Source: Ahrensia marina (lineage in GTDB: Bacteria; Pseudomonadota; Alphaproteobacteria; Rhizobiales; Rhizobiaceae). From it: a stretch of DNA of 33,179 nt. Under the pieces are notes generated by a model that had not been told where the DNA came from, ran no database searches, and saw nothing but the letters and a program-made list of their open reading frames with translations. The stretch spans positions 1-33,179 of the forward strand of contig NZ_JXMU01000030.1 of assembly GCF_001293565.1 (NCBI RefSeq). Direction: 5' to 3'. Shown piece after piece: positions 1 to 9,875 of this stretch; positions within the stretch are counted from its first letter, which is position 1; each line of letters starts with the position of its first letter. A program made the position numbers and the translations under genes.

Positions 1-10
1 CGCCCCTGCG

Positions 11-32
11 GCCCGGCCTGCCGCCGGGCTTT
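11..32 (+). terminator. Possible terminator of an upstream gene
   Basis: GCCCGG at 11-16 pairs perfectly with CCGGGC at 24-29 and is followed by a short T run at 30-32. The gene it would serve lies outside the window. The T tract is short, so this is only a candidate. The rest of 33-244 shows no ORF or structure I can name. Confidence 0.45.
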
Positions 33-258
33 CGGAAAAAGCCAAGACACGTAGTCGATCATGTCTTAAAAGAATGTCACGCACTGATGCTTCAGGCTCC
101 CACAGCGCCGCCATAACGCAGCACGCAATAGCCGGAGTTTCAACACCGCAGAAATGTCTGACGGTGAACAACGACGCTTGAATTGCGAACACTCTGTTAG
201 CGCTCACCCCCGTTGCCATAATTCCAACCGGCGCTAATTTATCTTAAGGAGGCTCTTC

Positions 259-564
259 ATGACAGGACAAATTACTCTGGAAGAAACAGCCAGCGGCGGC
301 ACTTACACCTACCGCGACGGCGATCATCCGGCAGCGGAAATGACCTTTTCCAAAACCGGTGAAAAGCTGATTATCATTGATCACACCGAAGTACCGCAAG
401 TTTTTCGCGGGCAGGGCGTGGGCGTAAAACTGGTCGAGCGCGCGGTTGAAGATGTGCGCGCGGCAGGCAAGAAAATCATTCCGCTTTGCCCGTTTGCCAA
501 TGCGCAGTTCAAGCGCCATCCCGAATGGCATGATGTGCTGTCGGGGCGGTTGAGGGAGAAGTAA
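259..564 (+). CDS. Small GNAT N-acetyltransferase (COG2388/YjdJ type)
   Basis: This 101-residue protein matches the short single-domain GNAT family (COG2388), about half the size of ordinary GNAT enzymes. The acetyl-CoA-binding loop RGQGVG lies at residues 50-55. A C-terminal PLCPF segment containing Cys77, followed by a conserved HPEW stretch, is typical of this subfamily. The substrate is not known; these proteins are predicted cytosolic acetyltransferases acting on small molecules or proteins. The ATG at 259 is preceded by an excellent ribosome site (TAAGGAGG, 245-252). The stop codon is directly followed by the ATG of the pirin gene, so the two are almost certainly translated from one message. 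I am sure of the family and unsure of the substrate. Confidence 0.85.
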   Translation: MTGQITLEETASGGTYTYRDGDHPAAEMTFSKTGEKLIIIDHTEVPQVFRGQGVGVKLVERAVEDVRAAGKKIIPLCPFANAQFKRHPEWHDVLSGRLREK

Positions 565-1497
565 ATGAGCTGGAATCCGACCATCGAACCGCAATGTCCC
601 GATGTTAAAAGCATGGACTTGATCGAAACGCTGATCGTGCCGCGTGCGCGTGATGTGTCCGGTTTTGAAGTGCGCCGCGCGCTGCCTTCGCCCAAACGCC
701 AAATGGTCGGCCCGTTCATCTTTTTCGACCAGATGGGTCCAGCCGAATTTCTGACCGGTCAGGGCATTGATGTGCGCCCGCACCCGCATATCGGGCTGGC
801 AACAGTGACTTATCTTTATAAAGGCGAGTTCCAGCACCGTGATTCGCTCGGCACCAACCAGATGATTTATCCGGGCGAAGTCAACTGGATGATTGCCGGA
901 AACGGTGTCACCCATTCCGAGCGCACCAGCGAGAAAACCCGTCAAAACCCCAGTTCGCTTTTAGGAATTCAGACATGGGTGGCCCTGCCCGAAGAAGCCG
1001 AGGAAACCGGCGCGGCGTTTGAACATCATGGGCGCGAAGCACTGCCTTTCCTTGAAGGCGAAGGCAAGCAGGTCCGGCTGATAATCGGCGATGCTTACGG
1101 GCAAAAGGCACCGACCAAAACGTTCACCGAGATGTTTTATGCCGATGCGATATTGGAAGCGGGCAGCACCCTGCCCTTGCCTGACAATCATGAGGATCGC
1201 GGCATTTATGTCACCGAAGGGTCGATCGATGTCGCAGGCGATGTTTTCGAGGCAGGGCAAATGATGGTGTTCAAGCCCGGCGACAAGATCAGCGTTGCCG
1301 CCGGTCCAGCCGGTGCGCGGCTGATATTGCTTGGCGGGGCAACGCTTGGCGGTCCGCGTCATATCTGGTGGAATTTCGTTGCCTCATCCAAAGAAAAAAT
1401 CGACGATGCGAAAGCGGCCTGGGCCAATGGTGATTGGCAGCATGGCCGGTTCAAATTGCCGCCCGATGATAATGAGGAGTTTATTCCGCTGCCATAA
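565..1497 (+). CDS. Pirin family protein
   Basis: This 310-residue bicupin matches pirin. Metal ligands expected from the family are visible: His73 and His75 in RPHPHIG, and His117 and Glu119 in THSE. The N-terminal cupin covers about residues 20-135 and the C-terminal cupin about 165-280. Pirins bind one non-haem metal ion; some bacterial members show quercetin dioxygenase activity and others bind metabolic enzymes, so the role here cannot be fixed. The ATG follows the TAA of the GNAT gene with no gap, which implies translational coupling. The peroxide-defence genes next door hint at an oxidative-stress setting, but only by position. Confidence 0.9.
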   Translation: MSWNPTIEPQCPDVKSMDLIETLIVPRARDVSGFEVRRALPSPKRQMVGPFIFFDQMGPAEFLTGQGIDVRPHPHIGLATVTYLYKGEFQHRDSLGTNQMIYPGEVNWMIAGNGVTHSERTSEKTRQNPSSLLGIQTWVALPEEAEETGAAFEHHGREALPFLEGEGKQVRLIIGDAYGQKAPTKTFTEMFYADAILEAGSTLPLPDNHEDRGIYVTEGSIDVAGDVFEAGQMMVFKPGDKISVAAGPAGARLILLGGATLGGPRHIWWNFVASSKEKIDDAKAAWANGDWQHGRFKLPPDDNEEFIPLP

Positions 1498-1503
1498 GTT
1501 CCG

Positions 1504-1887
1504 TCAGAACATGCCATTGTCATGGGCACTGTGTTCGGGAAGTTCCTGAAGCACATCCCAATGTTCAACAATTTTGCCGTTATCATCAAAACGGAAAATG
1601 TCGATACCGGCATATTCAAGATTGTCGGGCCAGATCTGGTGGCAGTGCAAAACAACGTGATTTGCCTGCGCTACAGTGCGCTTCACAATGACTTTCTTGC
1701 CGGGATAGTCACGCGCCATACGGTTAAAATAATCGATGAAGCCCTGCTTGCCGGATTCAACATGCGGATTATGCTGGATATATTCATCGCCGACATAAGT
1801 TTCGATCGCTTTTTCCGGCTCGCAGTCATTAAACATCATCTCATAAAATGCCACTGCATTTTTTGTGTTCAGTTCAGGATTGGTCAT
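1504..1887 (-). CDS. SnoaL-like / NTF2-fold protein (COG4922 type)
   Basis: This 127-residue protein has the look of the SnoaL-like branch of the NTF2 fold: an N-terminal helix with NAVAFYEMMF, then YIQHNPHV, and a C-terminal DIFRFDDNGKIVEHWDVLQ strand pair that is highly typical. Family members are small cone-shaped barrels that bind or turn over hydrophobic molecules; many are uncharacterised. The start is preceded on the minus strand by GAAGGTGG at a good distance. It sits 18 bases downstream of oxyR in the same direction, so it is probably co-transcribed with oxyR. Its 3' end faces the pirin gene with a gap of six bases. No specific reaction can be assigned. Confidence 0.85.
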   Translation of the reverse strand: MTNPELNTKNAVAFYEMMFNDCEPEKAIETYVGDEYIQHNPHVESGKQGFIDYFNRMARDYPGKKVIVKRTVAQANHVVLHCHQIWPDNLEYAGIDIFRFDDNGKIVEHWDVLQELPEHSAHDNGMF

Positions 1888-1905
1888 AAATATCCACCTT
1901 CCACG

Positions 1906-2793
1906 TCACTGCTTTATAGTTTGAATAACATTGCCGATTTGTGTCAGCTGATCGCTCAACCGGTTGGTTTTGCGCCAGATCAGACCGATTCTCCGGCTTG
2001 GAAGCGGATCGTTAAACCGGCTGATGGAAACCTTCGCCGATCTTGTTTCAATAGGGACCGCCATTTCAGGAATCAATGTCACACCGATACCGGCACTGAC
2101 CATTTGCACCAAAGTTGTCAGCGAACTGCCATCCAGCCCATCGCGCGGCTGCTCCGGTTTTATTGCGCAAAACGAAAGCGCCTGCTCGCGGAAACAATGG
2201 CCTTCTTCCAGCAGCAAGAGGCGCATTTTAGCAAGGTTTTCTATGGCCGGAACAGGTTTTTCAGCCTCACCGGCAGGACGCACAAGAACAAAGTTTTCCT
2301 CAAAAAGCGGCATTTCAAACAGCGCTTTTTCCGAGGCGGGCAAAGCAACAAGGGCAGCGTCCAGACGCCCGTCATTAATCTCGTCAATCAACTTCCGGGT
2401 CTGCGTTTCACGCACATGGATGTCCATGCCGGGAAACTTACTTATCAAACTCTCGATAACTGCCGGTAACATATAGGGTGCGATTGTCGGTATAACGCCA
2501 AGGCGCAAGCGCTCCATCACGCCGCCGCGCGCGGCGCGTGCCATATCACCCAGCTCGTCGATCGAGCGCAATATAGACTGGATACGTATGACAAATTCCT
2601 CACCAAAACGCGTCAGCCGGATTGTTCTGGGGCCGCGTTCGAAAAGCGCCGCACCAACCGATTCTTCCAGTTCCTTGATCTGCATCGACAGCGCGGGCTG
2701 CGAAATCGCACAGGCTTCGGCAGCGCGGCCAAAATGATTATGCTGCGCCAGTGCATCAAAATACTTGAGTTGCTTGATGGTCAGATTTTTCAT
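1906..2793 (-). CDS. oxyR: Hydrogen peroxide-sensing LysR-type regulator OxyR
   Basis: This is a 295-residue LysR-type regulator with an N-terminal winged helix-turn-helix (about residues 1-62) and a periplasmic-binding-protein-like sensor domain (about 90-290). The deciding feature is the cysteine pair Cys200 and Cys209 in the segment GHCFREQALSFC. It has the same spacing as the redox-active Cys199/Cys208 of Escherichia coli OxyR, which form a disulfide on contact with peroxide. The gene is divergent from katG, a usual OxyR target, across a 127-base gap. A SnoaL-like gene follows 18 bases downstream. The sequence and the context agree, so the call is firm. Confidence 0.95.
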   Translation of the reverse strand: MKNLTIKQLKYFDALAQHNHFGRAAEACAISQPALSMQIKELEESVGAALFERGPRTIRLTRFGEEFVIRIQSILRSIDELGDMARAARGGVMERLRLGVIPTIAPYMLPAVIESLISKFPGMDIHVRETQTRKLIDEINDGRLDAALVALPASEKALFEMPLFEENFVLVRPAGEAEKPVPAIENLAKMRLLLLEEGHCFREQALSFCAIKPEQPRDGLDGSSLTTLVQMVSAGIGVTLIPEMAVPIETRSAKVSISRFNDPLPSRRIGLIWRKTNRLSDQLTQIGNVIQTIKQ

Positions 2794-2806
2794 AAGGTAA
2801 ACTTAT
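2792..2806. promoter_or_regulatory. Candidate OxyR/LysR-type operator overlapping the oxyR start
   Basis: ATAAG (2792-2796) and CTTAT (2802-2806) form a perfect inverted repeat with a five-base centre. This has the 15-base T-N11-A shape bound by LysR-type regulators. It covers the oxyR start codon and lies about 115 bases upstream of katG. Autorepression of oxyR is an inference from that position. No convincing -35/-10 pair for katG was found by eye in the rest of the gap. Confidence 0.45.
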
Positions 2807-2893
2807 CACTTCCATCAATTAATTCAACTTCGCCTAATGACATATTTCTGTTACGAGACCCCATCACAACAAACAATCATAAGGTGCGCATAA

Positions 2894-5101
<2,208 letters not shown>

Positions 5102-5110
5102 AATAAAATG

Positions 5111-5134
5111 AGGCGGCATCTTATGGTGCCGCCT
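5111..5134. terminator. Bidirectional hairpin terminator between katG and the ClpP-like gene
   Basis: AGGCGGCA (5111-5118) pairs perfectly with TGCCGCCT (5127-5134). The T tract is short on the plus strand. It is better on the minus strand, where the hairpin is followed by CATTTTATTTT. It probably ends both katG and the minus-strand transcription unit that finishes at 5148. Confidence 0.7.
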
Positions 5135-5147
5135 TATCCAACAATGT

Positions 5148-5924
5148 CTAGCCCGTGATAAAGTCGAATTTTTTAAGTTCTTCAGGGCTTAGATAATAAA
5201 GTTGGGACGGCGGTGTTTCCAAAGCAAAATTCCACACCGCAGGCTGAACACCCATTTCATCAAGATAGCGCGTTATACGCGCGGTGGTTGATTGCGCATC
5301 CGACATTGCTTCAGCCGCAGAAAGCGGACTGCCGCCGGCAGCATAAATCTGGTGCAGGCCAAACGCTGCTTTTTCATCAACCTGCCGGTTTGTTCCCGAA
5401 GCAAAAATCAACGGACAGGCAGAAGCACACAATGCGCCTTCATTGATTGTTGTATCGTAGCCTTTTTCACGAATGAGGGCACCCATTGTCAGAGCGCTTT
5501 GCAAAAAGCCGCCCGGACTATCCAGCGATACACTTTTGACATATTCGCCAATCTTGTCGATTTCAGCAGCGAATAAGTCAGCTGTTTCCGGCTCGATTGT
5601 ACCGGTTAGCTGCAACACGCCTTGGCTGCCAAGTTTCACGCTCATGGATGCGCGATGCGTGTCGGCTGGCGTTGTCACAAAGTCAGGCTGTGCGGTTTGC
5701 GGCGATTGCGGTGTGCCGTCATCGGGCGGCGCTGCCGGTAAAACAGGCACAGGCCGTGCGCCATCAGGCACTTCATAAGATGCGGCGCGTTGTAACTCCT
5801 GATAGTCGATATAAAGCGTGCCGATAACACCGCCAAGCATACCGAAAAACACCGCTTTGATCAGCTTGGTATCATCATAACGTGCCCAAAGACGGCGCCA
5901 GATTGATTGCGTCGCTGCGGTCAT
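5148..5924 (-). CDS. Membrane-anchored ClpP-like (COG3904-type) putative serine protease
   Basis: This 258-residue protein has one N-terminal membrane helix (about residues 21-39), a Pro-rich linker (about 50-90) and a ClpP/crotonase-fold domain (about 95-258). SLDSPGG (133-139) matches the oxyanion-hole strand of ClpP. Ser168 in LCASAC and His191 in GLHQI fall at nearly ClpP spacing (Gly to Ser about 29 residues, Ser to His 23), so a Ser-His dyad is plausible. The third ClpP residue (Asp) has no clear counterpart. Cys166 and Cys170 flank the serine and could form a disulfide if the domain is periplasmic. The start overlaps the stop of the upstream 436-residue gene by ATGA, so they are translationally coupled. 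Its substrate is unknown. Confidence 0.7.
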   Translation of the reverse strand: MTAATQSIWRRLWARYDDTKLIKAVFFGMLGGVIGTLYIDYQELQRAASYEVPDGARPVPVLPAAPPDDGTPQSPQTAQPDFVTTPADTHRASMSVKLGSQGVLQLTGTIEPETADLFAAEIDKIGEYVKSVSLDSPGGFLQSALTMGALIREKGYDTTINEGALCASACPLIFASGTNRQVDEKAAFGLHQIYAAGGSPLSAAEAMSDAQSTTARITRYLDEMGVQPAVWNFALETPPSQLYYLSPEELKKFDFITG

Positions 5925-7231
5925 TTTTTAACAATGCTCGAAATGGGTGTGACCGAATGATTTGAGGCTGTTTCATCGCGCTCAATATCTTGATCAACAG
6001 GCGCGTCTTTGTCAGGCATTTCGTCAATTCGGGCCGTGTCATCACCATGGCTCATCTCGCGGTACACGGCCAATGCCCGCATCATATCGGCCGCAGACAT
6101 GGTTTCCGCATCGGCTTGAATCGCCCCTTCGCGCATGGAAACACTTTGCGCAATGGCAAGCATGAAGACCAGCATGGCAGGCAAGAGATCAATGGAAATT
6201 GCCCCTGCCCAACTTGGTGCAAAATCACTGGCATAGCGAATGACCGCTTCTGCGCTCGACAGCGGTTGAAACCGGCGGCTTTCCACGCGCGGCTCTGCGA
6301 TAATTTGATCGGCGGCCTGGGCCAGAGCTTGTGATTGCGCTTCAACGGCCGCTTCAATTGTCGCCATAACGCGGCTCTGGCGCGCAGCAAGATCGGCATC
6401 CAAACCATCGGCAACTGGCGCAATAAAGCCAACCGACAGATCTTCAGCTGCACGTTTCACAGAAGGCGCAATGGAGGTTTCCTGCAAAGCGGCGATGACG
6501 CCGGACAGCGTAACCGCTTCTTCGGCATAACGATCAGCGCGTGGCTGAACCGGTCCGGGGGCAGAAACCAGTGAACGCATGGCCGACAAATGCTCACGGC
6601 CCTTTTCAAACAGTTCTTCGGTTTGTGTGCGTGAATTGCGGATCGCGCCGCCAAGTTCATCAAGCTGGGCGCCCATTTGGCCCAGAAGCTGAACGACAGA
6701 GCCGGAGCCTGATGTTCCGGTTAAAGCGCCATTGCGGCGCTCGTCTTCAGCAAGGCGGCTAAAGCGCTCGGAGGCGCGTTGCACATCCGGCAAAAGGCTT
6801 TCCGCCGACAGCGCACGGCCATGGGCCGCATCAAGATCACCGGCATATTCTTCAAGAGTGACCGCCAGATGCTGTTCTAGCGCGGCAGAACCGGCAAGCG
6901 CCGCCGCATTAAGCCATGATGACATGGCGATAATCATGCCGCCGCCGACAACCATAACGCCCATCAGCGCCAGCCTGCCGGAACGCTCGATAATCAGCGG
7001 GAAAAACCGCATGAGATAAGCCCAGAAAACATAAATACCGACAGATACGGCACTGGCATAAATAATCGCGGCGAAAAATATCTGTGTGGCCGAACCGTCC
7101 AGCAGGCTGCGCACACCAAGATAGGTGTAAACGCCGCTGGCCAGCGCAAGAACCGCAAGCGCAAAATGCGTCATTGCCCCGACATTTGTCATTTGGCTGC
7201 GAATTTCGCCCGCTCTTGCCCCGTGTCTCAT
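5921..7231 (-). CDS. Unrecognised four-helix membrane protein with long coiled-coil region
   Basis: I do not recognise this 436-residue protein. Predicted membrane helices lie at about residues 20-40, 50-74, 86-106 and 340-362. The 230 residues between the third and fourth helix are rich in Ala, Glu, Gln and Arg and look helical or coiled-coil, with a Gly/Ser-rich break near 171-178. The C-terminal tail (about 395-425) is acidic. With an even number of helices, the central domain and both ends would lie on different sides or be held by a hairpin-like arrangement. The first ATG is used here; Met14 is an alternative, as the ribosome site (GGGGTGG) is weak. The stop overlaps the start of the ClpP-like gene, so the two very likely work together. 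Confidence 0.7.
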   Translation of the reverse strand: MRHGARAGEIRSQMTNVGAMTHFALAVLALASGVYTYLGVRSLLDGSATQIFFAAIIYASAVSVGIYVFWAYLMRFFPLIIERSGRLALMGVMVVGGGMIIAMSSWLNAAALAGSAALEQHLAVTLEEYAGDLDAAHGRALSAESLLPDVQRASERFSRLAEDERRNGALTGTSGSGSVVQLLGQMGAQLDELGGAIRNSRTQTEELFEKGREHLSAMRSLVSAPGPVQPRADRYAEEAVTLSGVIAALQETSIAPSVKRAAEDLSVGFIAPVADGLDADLAARQSRVMATIEAAVEAQSQALAQAADQIIAEPRVESRRFQPLSSAEAVIRYASDFAPSWAGAISIDLLPAMLVFMLAIAQSVSMREGAIQADAETMSAADMMRALAVYREMSHGDDTARIDEMPDKDAPVDQDIERDETASNHSVTPISSIVKK

Positions 7232-7389
7232 TTATCCACCCCGATAATATCAATGCTATCTTATGGCTTTTGAATGCGACAAGGATTGGGCGAAGGCGAA
7301 TATTTATCAAGCATAAACTTAGGGTCTGAACCCCAAGCAGGGAACCGGAACAGCCAATGCGCGTTTAGAGCTATCAAAGGGGCAATAGT

Positions 7390-8187
7390 GTGAAAAACAA
7401 AAGCTGGATTAAAACTTTCGCCCGTAGCGGCTATGCATCGCGCGGTGTCATATACACCATAATCGGGTTTTTTACGTTTCTGGCGGCATTTGACCCCGGC
7501 GAAAAGAAAGACACGCGCAGCGCGCTGACCGAGATTTTACAGCAGCCCTTCGGCTATATTTTACTGGGCATACTGATTGTCGGGCTTATCAGCTATTCCC
7601 TATGGAGATTGTTTCAATCCATTGCGGATGCCGATCATCATGGCTTAACCGCAAAAGGTATTGCGATAAGACTGGCGCTTCTCGTGAGCGCGGCAACCTA
7701 TGCCTCACTGGCATATTACTCCTTAGCGCGCCTGGACCTGGTACCCAGCCGGTCAGGTGACGCTGAAGAAACCTATATTGAACAGGCAAGAGGGCTGATT
7801 GGCGAACGCTATGTCGCGCTTATTCTCGCTTCTGTTTTCGTCATTATCGCTGGCGCACACATATATAAAGCTCTCACACGCAGATATGCCGATCATCTGA
7901 AAGCCAGCGACAAGGCAATGGTCTGGATACACCCGATCGCTATATCCGGCTTGATTGCGCGGGGCATAATATTTCTTGTTATCGGCATATTGCTGTTCTT
8001 CCAATTTAGCCGCGCAACAAATGACAATCAGGATGACATTCCCAGCCTAAAGGATGTCTTGTCCTATATTGAACAAATGCCTTACTCCTCCGTTTTGCTG
8101 GCTGCATTGGGCATAGGAATAATACTTTTTGCAGGCTATTCATTTGCCGAAGCAAAGTGGCGCCGTATCAATCTCACCAAGGTTTAA
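7390..8187 (+). CDS. DUF1206 family membrane protein
   Basis: This 265-residue integral membrane protein fits DUF1206. The family motif ARxGYxxRGxxYxxxG occurs at the N-terminus (FARSGYASRGVIYTIIG), and weaker repeats of the same two-helix unit start near residues 90 and 180 (GLIARGIIFLVIG). About six membrane helices are expected, as three tandem two-helix repeats. Function is unknown. The start is GTG at 7390, with AAAGGGG just upstream; no ATG is available near it. The 158-base gap before it (7232-7389) shows no ORF or structure I can support. The gene ends 18 bases before the promoter of the glycine-switched gene and is separately transcribed from it. Confidence 0.85.
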   Translation: MKNKSWIKTFARSGYASRGVIYTIIGFFTFLAAFDPGEKKDTRSALTEILQQPFGYILLGILIVGLISYSLWRLFQSIADADHHGLTAKGIAIRLALLVSAATYASLAYYSLARLDLVPSRSGDAEETYIEQARGLIGERYVALILASVFVIIAGAHIYKALTRRYADHLKASDKAMVWIHPIAISGLIARGIIFLVIGILLFFQFSRATNDNQDDIPSLKDVLSYIEQMPYSSVLLAALGIGIILFAGYSFAEAKWRRINLTKV

Positions 8188-8205
8188 GCTGTCAACTTCT
8201 TTGAA

Positions 8206-8234
8206 TTGACGGCAGGCGGGCATACAATTATAAG
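8206..8234 (+). promoter_or_regulatory. Sigma-70-type promoter of the glycine riboswitch transcript
   Basis: TTGACG (8206-8211) and TATAAG (8229-8234) are separated by exactly 17 bases, close to the housekeeping consensus. Transcription would start near 8241, two bases before the first strand of aptamer 1. Promoter and riboswitch thus support each other. A 300-base reading-frame extension from 8206 would begin inside the -35 box and is not coding. Confidence 0.75.
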
Positions 8235-8242
8235 GTCTTCCA

Positions 8243-8505
8243 ATCGCGCGGGAGAGATCGGCCAAAAGAGCCGGCGCCGAAGGAGCAACCGCCCCGGAAA
8301 CTCTCAGGCAAACGGACCGCGCGATCGATATAACATCTGGAGAGAGCTGGCAATGTGGCCGGCCACCGAAGGAGAAAGTCCGTACCGGCCGCCGGTACTC
8401 GCTGACAAACCAAAAATGGTGTCGGCGGTGGGCAAACCTCTCAGGTTCCCTGACAGATGGGGCATCATGTGCAGTGCACTGCCTAGCCTTTGTCAGGAGA
8501 TATTT
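8243..8505 (+). ncRNA. Tandem glycine riboswitch with ribosome-site-masking platform
   Basis: Two glycine aptamers lie in tandem with an eight-base linker. Aptamer 1 is closed by 8243-8251 pairing with 8317-8325; aptamer 2 by 8334-8339 pairing with 8454-8459. Both carry the family signatures: GGAGAG (8251, 8339), CCGAAGGAG (8277, 8365) and CTCTCAGG (8301, 8438). In the second aptamer the P3 arm is long. CCTGACA (8449-8455), which includes the start of the closing strand of aptamer 2, is also the exact complement of TGTCAGG (8491-8497), which overlaps the AGGAGA ribosome site at 8495-8500. The two pairings exclude each other, so glycine binding should free the ribosome site and switch translation on. 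There is no T run, so control appears translational. This explains the gene-free stretch 8188-8505. Confidence 0.95.
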
Positions 8506-9780
8506 ATGACTCATATTGCAATTATCGGCGCTGGAATTACCGGCACAACCACCGCATGGGCGTTGCTCAAACGCGGCTATGACGTGACCATTTTTGACCG
8601 TAACCGCTATGCCGGCATGGAAACCAGCTTTGCCAATGGCGGACAATTATCAGCGTCCAATGCGGAGGTGTGGAACCATACATCCAGCGTTTTGAAAGGC
8701 ATGAAATGGCTTTTGCGAAACGATGCGCCGCTTAAATTCAATCTCGCACCAAGCTGGCATAAATATTCATGGATGGCTGAGTTTCTGGCCAATATTCCTC
8801 ACTATGAAAACAACACAATCGCGACGGTAAAGTTGGCGATTTCAGCACGCGAACATATGTTTGAGACCGCGCGTGATGCCGGTGTTGATTTTGACTTGGA
8901 AAAGCGCGGTATCCTGCATATTTACGAAAACAAGAAGTCGTTTGATCACGCAACAAAGGTCAATGCGCTGCTGGCCAAAGGCGGGCTTGAACGCCTTGCG
9001 GTTTCCCCGCAAGAGGTCAAGCAAATCGAGCCAACGCTTAACGGTGAATTTTACGGCGGCTATTACACAAGTTCTGATTCAAGCGGCGATATTCATAAGT
9101 TTTGTGCGGGCCTCGAAGCCGCCTGCGTCAAACGCGGCGCAACCTTTTTAAACGGCGCGGATGTAAAAAATATCGATCATAAGAATGATGAAGTCATCAT
9201 TTCCTACGGGCGCAATGGCCAATCCGAACAGGCTAAATTTGATGCTGTTGTCGTATCGGCAGGAGTGGGAAGCCGCAGTTTTGCCGCCCAGCTGGGTGAC
9301 CGCGTCAATGTTTATCCGGTCAAAGGCTATTCCATTACCGTCGCACTGCCCGACGAAAAAAGTCAGGCGGCAACGCCGTGGACTTCAATCCTTGATGATG
9401 AAGCAAAACTTGTCACAAGCCGTCTGGGTAAAGACCGATTTCGCATTGCAGGAACCGCCGAGTTTTCCGGCTATAACCGCGATATCCGTGATGACCGTAT
9501 TCGCCCGCTTGTTAAATGGTGTGAAAAACTGTTTCCGGAAATTTCAACCAAGCAGGTTATCCCCTGGGCCGGCCTGCGCCCGATGATGCCCAATATGATG
9601 CCGCGCGTTGGTGCCGGTAAAAAATCCGGCATCTACTACAATACAGGTCACGGTCATCTTGGCTGGACTCTGTCATCTGCGACCGCCGAAATGATCGCGG
9701 AAAAGATTGAAGCGGACCGCCGAAGCAATGCGCCGAAAATCAATCATTTTGCGGCCAAGCCGCAATCGGTGACACATTAA
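8506..9780 (+). CDS. DadA-like FAD-dependent amino acid oxidoreductase
   Basis: This 424-residue protein is of the DAO/DadA family (COG0665). The FAD-binding dinucleotide fold is at the N-terminus, with GAGITG at residues 8-13 and an acidic residue (FDR) ending the second strand. The C-terminal YNTGHGHLGWTLS segment is the usual second flavin-contact motif. Family members oxidise D-amino acids, glycine or proline-like imino acids to keto acids or imines, passing electrons to a quinone or to oxygen. The ATG at 8506 is chosen because the ribosome site AGGAGA (8495-8500) and the riboswitch lie just upstream. Control by a glycine switch suggests glycine, or an amino acid made from it, as substrate or signal; this is inference. 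A hairpin terminator follows. Confidence 0.9.
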   Translation: MTHIAIIGAGITGTTTAWALLKRGYDVTIFDRNRYAGMETSFANGGQLSASNAEVWNHTSSVLKGMKWLLRNDAPLKFNLAPSWHKYSWMAEFLANIPHYENNTIATVKLAISAREHMFETARDAGVDFDLEKRGILHIYENKKSFDHATKVNALLAKGGLERLAVSPQEVKQIEPTLNGEFYGGYYTSSDSSGDIHKFCAGLEAACVKRGATFLNGADVKNIDHKNDEVIISYGRNGQSEQAKFDAVVVSAGVGSRSFAAQLGDRVNVYPVKGYSITVALPDEKSQAATPWTSILDDEAKLVTSRLGKDRFRIAGTAEFSGYNRDIRDDRIRPLVKWCEKLFPEISTKQVIPWAGLRPMMPNMMPRVGAGKKSGIYYNTGHGHLGWTLSSATAEMIAEKIEADRRSNAPKINHFAAKPQSVTH

Positions 9781-9784
9781 GCGC

Positions 9785-9819
9785 TTCACTTTATGCCTCC
9801 TCACCGTAAAGTGAATTTT
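9785..9819 (+). terminator. Hairpin terminator of the DadA-like gene
   Basis: TTCACTTTA (9785-9793) pairs perfectly with TAAAGTGAA (9807-9815), and TTTT follows at 9816-9819. The stem is AT-rich, so its strength is uncertain, but the layout and position are right. Confidence 0.65.
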
Positions 9820-9875
9820 CAGTGAGCCCGCAGCTATTTAAGCTCATTGAAAATGAAACGATTAAGGCGGCAATA

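Noticed and set aside
1522-2469. 315-residue plus-strand frame
   Set aside because: It is the shadow of the SnoaL-like and oxyR genes. Both minus-strand genes have clear family motifs and ribosome sites.
5111-5134. Hairpin after katG considered as a repeat element
   Set aside because: Its position between two convergent genes, with a T-rich tail on the minus strand, fits an ordinary terminator.
7263-7316. 17-codon open frame in the gap before the DUF1206 gene
   Set aside because: It is too short, with no ribosome site or context, so chance is the simplest explanation.
8206-8505. N-terminal extension of 100 residues on the DadA-like protein
   Set aside because: It would start in the -35 box and run through both glycine aptamers. 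The real ATG at 8506 has a ribosome site and begins the FAD-binding fold.
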